Assembly (NCBI GenBank): GCA_036971475.1
Contig: JBAIZL010000003.1
Location: 108,935,070 to 108,999,069 of the forward strand
Reading direction: 5' to 3'
Source: Prosapia bicincta
Taxonomy: Eukaryota; Arthropoda; Insecta; Hemiptera; Cercopidae
Length of the DNA stretch: 64,000 nt
The position numbers and the translations under genes were made by a program. The notes beneath the pieces are model-generated. The model had not been told where the DNA came from. It searched no databases and worked only from the letters and a program-made list of their open reading frames with translations. Positions 56,201 through 64,000 of the stretch are shown piece by piece (the stretch's first letter is position 1; each line of letters opens with the position of its first letter).

Positions 56201-56489
56201 TTTCATAAAAGAGTGTTAGAAACACTTCTACTTTAATTTTACTTATAGCTACCACTCAATACTGTGCTTCTAATATAAGAGGACAGGGAGAGGAAATAGA
56301 GTTCTGATTTTATAACCCATTCAGTGATGGACTCTTAGCTACAGCAATGCTTGACAATACCAGTCATCAAACCCTGGAATTCAGCTGTTTTCCTACAGTT
56401 CATATTAGTGGTTTGTTTTATGTGCTTAAAGCAATAAATTTTCTATTCAATTTATAGTCAATTTGCTTTGTTTCTAAATAATTCACCAT

Positions 56490-57035
56490 CATTCGAATGC
56501 CACTTAACACTTGTGAATAAGTAAAGATGTAGACGATAAAGCTTAGACGATATAACCAATTAGAATAATTTGAAAAATTTTGCACTGTAGCTACTTTCAA
56601 TGAATTGCCGCCAACTCAGTTATTTCCAGTTGACTAAAACTCAAAACTCTCAAGGCCACTTTTATTGTGTCCATTAATGAGGGAATGGAACTGCTACTAC
56701 TAGAGATTTTTTAGAATCCACTATTCAGGCTTATATGCATTGATACTTTTACGTTATTCGCTCGTATTATTTGGGCTGTCGGTAAGGTGAAAGTAATGGT
56801 CAGGTAAGTAGAAAACACGTATTGAAGACAGAAACACTTTTCAGTATTTACTCTTCAACCGATTACAAGTTTAATGCTAATTCCTACTAATATTAGGGCA
56901 AATAAAATAGTTATAGACTGTTTACTATCTATCGATGGTTTTGGGGCAAATTTTCTTCCCAGAAAAATGATAGTTATTTTGATAATTTATCAGTAAAAAT
57001 TATTGACCTAAGTTCTAGTAATTTATCAAATTTCA
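56490..57035. other. AT-rich DNA, no gene seen
   Basis: No repeat array or coding similarity recognised. Confidence 0.4.
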
Positions 57036-57039
57036 CACG

Positions 57040-58345
57040 AATTTTAACTTTAAAACTAAAATTTCAAGTTAATTAAAGTTCCTAAAAATAGAATGAGCTT
57101 ATAAAAACCGTAGAACTATTAATAAATATGCATACACAATATGCAATCTCCTCATAATATGTCTACCTTCCTATGTTAATTGACCATTTTCGAGAACTAA
57201 AACTTACAAAGAGTGTCTAAATGCACTAGTTATGACTTATATCCATAAACAATTGTTGTAAGCAAGGATAATGTTTTTATCAAACGTTTAAACAAGTATT
57301 GTAAATTTACCAATTTTTTGTACTTTCTGAAAATGAAAATTTCAAAGTTGCTTCAAGACCTGGTTTTTTCTTGCAAGGGTTTAACCTGATTTCCTAAGCA
57401 AATAACACCCTATACATGCACTTGTATGTATTATAGTTTACAGAAATATCTTTCCTTGTGGTTATAGTAAATTAGGAACGTATTTTATTCTTATTTTTTC
57501 GACGTTTGTCTAATTTTAAGATAATTCAACAAGGGGTTGAATACAGGTGATTTGTGCATTGTGAAGAATTATAGACAAATATAATATATAAATTATGTAA
57601 AATTGACTACTTTCACAAGAAATTTCATGTTAATTCCAACCTCCCATTGGGAAATTAGAAACTATAGGTTCAAGATAATTATAGTTCCCTAAGATATAAT
57701 AAGAATAAAGATAGAACTAAAGAGCTAACAATAAATATGTGTAACGTTTTGCGATAATTGTGCATAATTAATTACTCAATTTAAAAACTGTCTAAATGCA
57801 ATAGTTGTGACTTATATTCATAGAAAAAATGCTGTAAGAGAACGTCATGTTTTTTAAAGAAATTTAAATCAAGTCTTGCAGATTTTAGCAATACTCGTAA
57901 AATTGTAGTTACAAAATAATTTTTTTAATTTGCTTATATTCCTTGTTTTTCTTACAAGCATTGAATTTAGGATTTTCAAAATAATTATTACCCTAACATG
58001 TAGACTAATTTTATTAATGTTTATAGAATATTCTTTATTTCAGATTATATTAAATTTAAAACACATGTTGTTCTTATTTTGCTAACCTATGTCTAATTTT
58101 AAGAATTAGAATACTGTCAAATAGCTTTTAAATTATTCAAATGGTTTTTGGGGCATAAATTCGATTCCATCAGCCCCTAGTGTGTGTAGAATGGAAAGAT
58201 CACAATTACTGTTCTAGTAATAATAACGCAGATAGAGGGGTTATTTTGTGTGATAGGCGTTAGGCTTGATCATAAAATGCTCAATGTGGGGGTGAAGGAA
58301 GGGGATTTGTACACTGTGAAGAATGATAGACAATTATAGAATATA
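57040..58345. repeat. Old, diverged direct duplication
   Basis: Several ordered blocks recur: GTGTCTAAATGCACTAGTTA (57213) against CTGTCTAAATGCAATAGTTG (57787); AACTATTAATAAATATG (57113) against AGCTAACAATAAATATG (57722); TTTGTGCATTGTGAAGAA (57550) against TTTGTACACTGTGAAGAA (58306). Offsets of about 575-755 bp vary through indels. Non-coding. Confidence 0.55.
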
Positions 58346-59600
58346 ATGTGTTTTATATTTAAAGAATACACTAAATCTGACACCTAACAAACAAAAAAAA
58401 CACTATTCAATCATGTAAAAAATAAACTACACGCGAAGGAAACGTGCTGCAAAAAACTTACTAGTGAAGTACCTTCAACAGAACGGAGTTATTTGTAAGA
58501 TTTCCAATACTTAGGCAGTTAAATAAGGGACACTGCTACTATGTGTATTTATAACTGCTTTGTTAATTAATTACTAAGCTATGCGTCTGACTGTTTGTGT
58601 GCTCAGGTTGTGGCACGGTTTATTGTTTATATTACGTCTACACTCATCCTCTTGTTTTAAAGTGAAATATTGAGTGTGCTACCAAGACATTAAGCTTCTA
58701 ATAATTTAGAACGTTTTTTTCTTGCTAAAATTAGGACATAATAGGTTAAAATGCATAAATATCTCAATCATAGTTCCCCAAATTTACAAGAACCAAACAA
58801 AACTATCGCTGGATAAAAAAAAAATTAATTTAACCAAAATATATATTAATACTTGCCGTTTTGGGGATGTATATCTTGAGCCTTTTTTTATCTAGTCGTG
58901 ACTCACAGCATTGGACAATGCACTGATCTAGTCCTAACGCGTCTGCTGAAAAATATCAGTAAGTAGTGTTTTTTATCTCAAAATGTAATAAATATATATA
59001 ATATATTACAATTATTTATATATATTGAGCTAGCTGGCAGGGCTTCAATTTCTATTATAGTAAGTGTGAATTGTTTATGACTTGAATATTGTAGATTGGC
59101 TGTAGTTGTAAAATCTAAATTGAACTTTTCAATTTTAGTACCATTAAAGTCCAATTTACAAAAGTAATTCAGAGAGCTTATTTCGTTAAGTCCAGAAATC
59201 CTTATAGTAGTGCGATAAATTTAAGCTGCTCAAAACACAGATTTCTCGTCCAACAAATAAATTTATTATTAATATGATTAAACCAGGCGAATAGTTTATA
59301 AACGTAGGATTAAGAGCAATTAATTATAAATTCGCTTAATATTTGTTTTATTAGTTTATTTCGCAACTTAACAACAAAGCCCTCTAATTATCAGAGCTAT
59401 GTTAAGTTATAGTGGCTCCCGTAAGTAAAGCTACTAAATGTTTTGTTGTAATATAAATATTCTATAACAACATAATACAAGACGGTTATGGCAACATCTT
59501 ATGGTTATGGTTTGTTAACCGCATCATAAGGGAAACCCTAGTAAGAAGAATTAGGTTATAATATTACAATAAAAATATTGGTAAAACCATAATAACAATA
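58346..59600. other. AT-rich DNA, no gene seen
   Basis: No recognisable gene, RNA or repeat apart from short AT runs near 58990-59030. Confidence 0.4.
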
Positions 59601-59629
59601 AAAAATCAAAGATAATAATGAATACAAGT

Positions 59630-59700
59630 TACCCTAGAATAAACCCTAATGTTCATTTCGACGACCTGTCATCATCATCATCAGAAGGTCTTATTACAAT
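59630..59700 (-). ncRNA. Hammerhead ribozyme motif, solitary copy
   Basis: Minus strand: CTGATGA (59684-59678), an extra U, 6-bp helix II GATGAT/GTCGTC with two U-G wobbles, GAAA (59659-59656), helix III ATG/CAT with loop AA, U as residue 17 (NUH = AUU), and helix I CCUU/AGGG with one G-U. The flanks match G1 and 10.7 kb. A (ATC)n stretch forms part of helix II. Confidence 0.65.
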
Positions 59701-59989
59701 CTAGAATACAACGAATCACAAACTACACTGTCCTCAATACCTAACTACATACCTTCCATTGCTAATATTACTTAAAATTCAAAAAGGCTTTAACCTTCTC
59801 ATCAAATAACAATATTGTCATCAACAGGAGCCTGTGCACTCGCCAACAGTTAAAACTAGACTGTTTTTACAAGAAAGATTTTTAGTTATTGTTGACAAGT
59901 GAAGAGGTTGCTAATATTATTAAATTGAGGAAAAGTTTGCATTTTAAGTATTTTTCTTAAATTAATGAATAAATTACATAGGTTTTTCA

Positions 59990-60600
59990 ACCATCCTAGC
60001 CTCTGTGGCGGAACCCTGTTAATGGATCTACACCAAAACTCAAACGATCCATCCTGGGAATATGTCAAACAATCCCTCTAAATTTCATTAACTTCTGTTA
60101 AGCTGTATAGGCAGGCGCCCATAATACAGATACATACATACATAGACACATCGGTTTTTCCTAAGCCTCTGGGGCGGAGCCCTTAGGATGGATCTACACC
60201 AAAACTCAAAGGATTCATCCTAGAAATATGTCAAACAATCCCTTTAAGTTTCATTAGCTTCTGTTAAGCTGTATTGGCGCCCGTAATATAAATGCATACA
60301 TACATACATCGGTTTTTCCTAAGCCTCTTGGGAGGAGCCTTGAGGATGGATCTACACCAAACCTCAAGAGATCCATCCTGGGTATATGCCAAACTAACCC
60401 TCTACATTTTATTAACTTCTGTTTAGTTGTATAGGCAGGCGCCCATAATATAGATATACATACACACGTACATACATCGGGTATTCCCTCGACTCTGGGA
60501 CGGAGCCCTGTGGATGGATCTACAACAAACTTCTCAGGAACCATCCTAGGAACATGTTAAACAAACCCTCCAAATTTCAACAACTTCTGTTCATCGGTTT
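59990..60600. repeat. About 150-176-bp tandem repeat, four units
   Basis: Units begin at about 59999, 60175, 60323 and 60491 with GCCTCTGGGGCGGAGCCCT-like words and share GGATCTACACCAAAACTCAA, AACTTCTGTTAAGCTGTAT and GGCAGGCGCCCATAAT. Each ends in a variable (TACA)n, which explains the unequal spacing. The last (TACA)n extends to about 60700. The minus frame 60254-60544 is a repeat translation. Confidence 0.88.
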
Positions 60601-60700
60601 AGGTGTCTATAACATACATACATACACACATACATACATACATGCATACATACTCGATACATACATACATGCATACATACTGCATACATACATACATATC

Positions 60701-62159
60701 TACAAATATTCATTTTTCTAAATATATATATAGACACAATGTACCTAAATCACAGACGGATCAAGTATAGAGAAATCACTTTAACGTATGCATTACGTAT
60801 TTACCGGAGAGACAACTAATGCATAAGTTGCAGACAAACCGTAAGTAATAATGATAATGCAGAAGGGAAGTGGGGGCTCTCCCGGATAAATTGAGACAAA
60901 TGCGACGCGTCGACCTTTAGCTCTTCCACTTCCAACGCAAGGGGGTGCTTTGTGTGATGGATGCTATTGTGAAAGTTGCTGGGATAAAAACTCTAGACAA
61001 GGGAAAATTTGCATTTCTTTAGTTGGAAACACTGTTAACAGATTGCTGCCCTATTTGTAAAGGACGGTAGATTGTGCCTAATCTCGAGTTGATAGACTGT
61101 ACGTGATATATACTCCTAACCTATCTATTGTTAACTCCATGGCTTTAAATCTATGACAAATTTCTAAAAACTAGCAAATGATTCATTTAGCATTCGATAT
61201 AACATATATAATGATGAAATCTTTTACTTAAGTGAATCTCAGAGCTATTAAGTTTATTAGTTTTGGTGAAATTATTGAAAACTATAATTTATCTTTATTT
61301 CTTATTTATTTATTTCTCATTTATCTTTATTGCGAAATTTATGTAATTTACATTCTTCTTACATTCTTGTGAAAACATCTTTTACTTTAAAATGTTATTA
61401 ATGCAGTATTTCAAGTGTCTCATTTTCATTTATATTATTAATTCCAGTTATGTATTTTATAAATCATAATATACATAGCAAATTAATAAAATTATAATTA
61501 AAACTATCAGAAGAGAAGAGAAAAACAGAATGAAAAACAGAAAAAATATTAGTAATAATACTTAGCATTTGCCTATTACAATAAGATATAACAGAAAAAC
61601 TATTCCTAAATGAAAAATGAAAATTATTAATCATACATTCCATGGATACAATACTACCAAATAAAACTTGGGCAGCATGTTTAACTACATGTTGAAACGT
61701 ATAGATAAACATGTAAGAACAGCCTTTACAACTAGAATAGTATTACCAATCTAATAAATATAGATAAGGGCAATTCCCATAAAAAAATAAAATTTAAAAG
61801 ATAAACTGTAATAATTTAATTACGTTAAATATACTAGAGAATGAAAATAATAATATAACAAGCAGGATATTGCATGTAGAAGCCTTATCAGTGTAGGTAT
61901 AATGCAGATATTCTTTAAATTAACAGAGGTCAAAAATAAATAAACTGAAAATAATAAAAAAGATGAATAAAAGGTTAAAAATAAACAATAAAAGCTTATA
62001 GAATTATAAACATACCAATACATGTAAATTCGTTGAACAACAAATGAAAACAAAGATTAAGTCGTATACACATTTTAAAAAAATGACAGTTTGGTTTCAC
62101 CGTATGTAGGTTTACAAAATGGCAAAGTTGTATCGTAATACTCAGCGGTATATATTACT
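60701..62159. other. Unassigned DNA
   Basis: A GC-balanced patch at 60860-61090 is unidentified. 61300-62090 is very AT-rich with minus-strand frames (61464-61712, 61820-62053) rich in Phe, Ser and Tyr that look compositional. Confidence 0.4.
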
Positions 62160-62296
62160 AGAGTTTACTCAAAATCTCACTACACACTGGTTTATTAATT
62201 CATACATACTAGTTTCGACTACGATATATCCTTCTTCAGTAATATGAGTTTGTATGTATTAATAAATTAGTGTGTAGTGAAATTTTGAGTAAACTT
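62160..62296. repeat. Hairpin with 45-bp arms enclosing a hammerhead-like core
   Basis: The left arm 62160-62208 (GAGTTTACTCAAAATCTCAC...) is complementary to the right arm 62252-62296. The 40-base centre contains a minus-strand CTGAAGA (62239-62233), helix II GGATAT/GTAGTC (one A-G mismatch), GAAA (62216-62213), helix III palindrome ACTAGT and A as residue 17 (NUH = GUA). TGTATG next to the cleavage position can pair with CATACA in the other arm, giving an extended helix I. Confidence 0.55.
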
Positions 62297-62393
62297 TTTT
62301 TATTTTTTACCGTTGTGAGTTGTTCTCAATAGCTCAATTGCTCCAACTTAATATTGTGGCCTAAATATATACTGTAACTCTTTTATACATACA

Positions 62394-62585
62394 TACATTA
62401 TATACATACATGCAATATATACATACCTGCATTATATAAATACATGCATTGTATACATACATGCATTATATACATACATGCATTATATACATACATGCAT
62501 TATATACATACATGCATTATATACATACATGCATTATATACATACATACATTATATACATACATGCATTATATACATACCTGCAT
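62394..62585. repeat. 17-bp minisatellite, about 11 copies
   Basis: Unit GCATTATATACATACAT with few variants. It keeps a Tyr/His/Ile-rich frame open (62449-62643). Confidence 0.93.
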
Positions 62586-62790
62586 AAAAATTAAGATTAT
62601 TAAATACCTAATAACATTTTGCATCATTTATCCAACAGAATAATAATTTTTTAACAAATCTCAACTTTTATTAAACATAAGTTGTATTTTAATTTATAAT
62701 TTTTTTAAAATTGGATAAAGTATTAGGTGAAAGTTGAAGTTTTAATAAAATTCGACACGAACAATTTTAAAATATACTACAGTAATCACA
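62586..62790. other. AT-rich DNA
   Basis: Nothing recognised. Confidence 0.4.
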
Positions 62791-62792
62791 AA

Positions 62793-62796
62793 CACC

Positions 62797-62831
<35 letters not shown>

Positions 62832-62834
62832 CCT

Positions 62835-62887
<53 letters not shown>
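62793..62887. repeat. (CT)n microsatellite with C-run
   Basis: About 95 bp of CT interrupted by a run of about 10 C near 62836. Confidence 0.97.
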
Positions 62888-62889
<2 letters not shown>

Positions 62890-63829
62890 GTATGAAAATC
62901 CCATACTAAGGTACATTCCTACTTTTCCTATTTAATTTCTTCTTTGCCATACACAAACAATTATTTCCTAACTGGCATAATTTAAATTTTTTTACTAACT
63001 TATATGAGATCCCTAGACATTTTAAAGTTATTACAAATGTTACACCATCAGTACTTAACTTTATTTAAGTTTTAAAATTTACAAATTTTCAAGTTCTTGT
63101 ACTATCAAAAAATACAAAATTAAGTCTAAATATTTACCAAAAAACAACCAAGTCAATCCTGACTGGATACTTCGTAGGCATATTATAATATAGATAAATA
63201 GTCATATTGAATTAAATTATTACCAAATCTATCCTGGCTAGATACTTCGTAGGTATATTTTAATACAGGTATATAGTAATAGTGTATAAAGTTACAGACT
63301 AGACGTGGTTCAGTGCCCTGTAGCTACTGCGCCCCCGGTTCCCGATATAGGCCTACACGCCTTTACAAACTAACATTTAAATTGTAAAAAAAAGTAATTG
63401 TCCGTATTTTCCGCGGAAGTAAAAGTTAATATTCGTGTTCTACACATTAAAGTGAGTAATTTAGAAACAAACAAAAAATCTTTAACCAACGTCAATAGAC
63501 TATATTTTTACCTATTTTTCTTCAAACATTAAGTACGTATTACCTAACCTAACTTGTCCAACCTAATTTACTATTTTTTTTTTTCATTTTGTAAACTAAT
63601 GTCTTACATCATTATATAACTCTTGAAATTACTTTGGCTATTAAAACTTAACCAAACCTTTATGTAAGACACTATAACTCGGAGGTAAATATACCCGTAT
63701 TTTCTTCCATGAATATTTTTATTAAATAACATGTTTTCAATTGAATATATTTCAAATGAAAATTATTTTGGCACGTGTAACACTTTTTACCATAGAAAAA
63801 AACTCTTCATTTCACGTCAATAAAGTTGT
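62888..63829. other. AT-rich DNA with a 74-bp duplication
   Basis: TCCTGACTGGATACTTCGTA at 63157 and TCCTGGCTAGATACTTCGTA at 63231 mark two copies of a unit of about 74 bp (63148-63290). No gene was recognised. Confidence 0.5.
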
Positions 63830-64000
63830 ACTAGGATCAGATTTAGTCAATAAATTGATTGTTGTAAGGGTGAAACAGCTGATCAAATACATAGGTTATG
63901 TTATTTAACTTATTGTACGTTATTAAGATAAAATGCTATTATATAATGTTTCTTATGAATAAATAAATAATAATGCTTATAATAAGTTATTAAATGAAAC
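63830..64000 (-). repeat. Repeat H, copy 2
   Basis: The reverse complement matches 3885-3975; the copy runs off the window end. It contains CAGCTGATCAAATACATAGG and TTATGTTATTTAACTTATTG. Confidence 0.55.

Larger units (their letters stand above)
54470..56487 (+). repeat. Repeat D, copy 3
   Basis: Aligns with D1 (5165-5820) and D2 (43975-46336). It has one unit each of the 168-bp (about 55070-55230) and 172-bp (55725-55880) repeats that are amplified in D2, and no (AT)n expansion at 54640. It contains a GC-richer segment at 55235-55490 that neither D1 nor D2 has. Confidence 0.85.

Noticed and set aside
61464..62053. Two Phe/Ser-rich minus-strand frames as membrane proteins
   Set aside because: Very AT-rich sequence with no start context, domain or conserved neighbour.

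Overview
This window looks like animal nuclear DNA, most likely from an arthropod. It is very AT-rich and full of long (AT)n, (GT)n and (AG)n microsatellites, minisatellites, satellite DNA and decayed transposable elements. The word TAGGCCTA recurs, which I associate with hemipteran insects, but species assignment is only a guess. I found no intact cellular gene, tRNA, rRNA or CRISPR array. Nearly all long reading frames are translations of simple or tandem repeats. The one host-exon-like segment (55291-55486) is weakly supported.

Layout. 0-7 kb: a hairpin-type element (F1, F2), a 29-bp minisatellite (1503-1940), a 21-bp minisatellite (4560-4880), dispersed repeat D1 and the 3' end of a hAT transposase relic. 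7-14 kb: a palindrome carrying two opposed hammerhead-ribozyme motifs, then four copies of repeat B with AT and GT tracts. 14-17.7 kb: repeat C copy 1, split by a 5'-truncated LINE (RNase H only) with a 13-bp target-site duplication. 18-20.5 kb: repeat G1 and a Penelope-like reverse transcriptase relic apparently joined head to head. 21.9-25.8 kb: repeat C copy 2 with three near-identical 129-bp tandem units. 25.9-30.5 kb: a satellite array of about 165-bp monomers with a recent 834-bp tandem duplication. 32-38.7 kb: repeat G2, a probable LTR with primer-binding site, repeat C copy 3, a degenerate palindrome, a gag relic and a small pogo/Tigger-like element. 41.8-49.5 kb: repeats E and D in two rounds, each beside a decayed hAT transposase of ZBED/Buster type. 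49.6-53.55 kb: an end-to-end LINE (G-run 5' end, endonuclease, reverse transcriptase, RNase H, poly-A) with a 13-bp target-site duplication and a matching empty paralogous site at 6.96 kb. 53.7-56.5 kb: a second paired-ribozyme element and D3. 56.5-64 kb: mostly unassigned AT-rich DNA with several tandem arrays, a solitary hammerhead motif and a 45-bp-arm hairpin.

The most notable pattern is at least eight hammerhead-like cores (CTGANGA, helix II, GAAA, short palindromic helix III, NUH), several arranged as opposed outward-facing pairs within palindromes. Such minimal hammerheads are known from Penelope-like elements, and a Penelope reverse-transcriptase fragment is present in the window. The paired palindromic arrangement bounded by (AT)n tracts is what I would check first.
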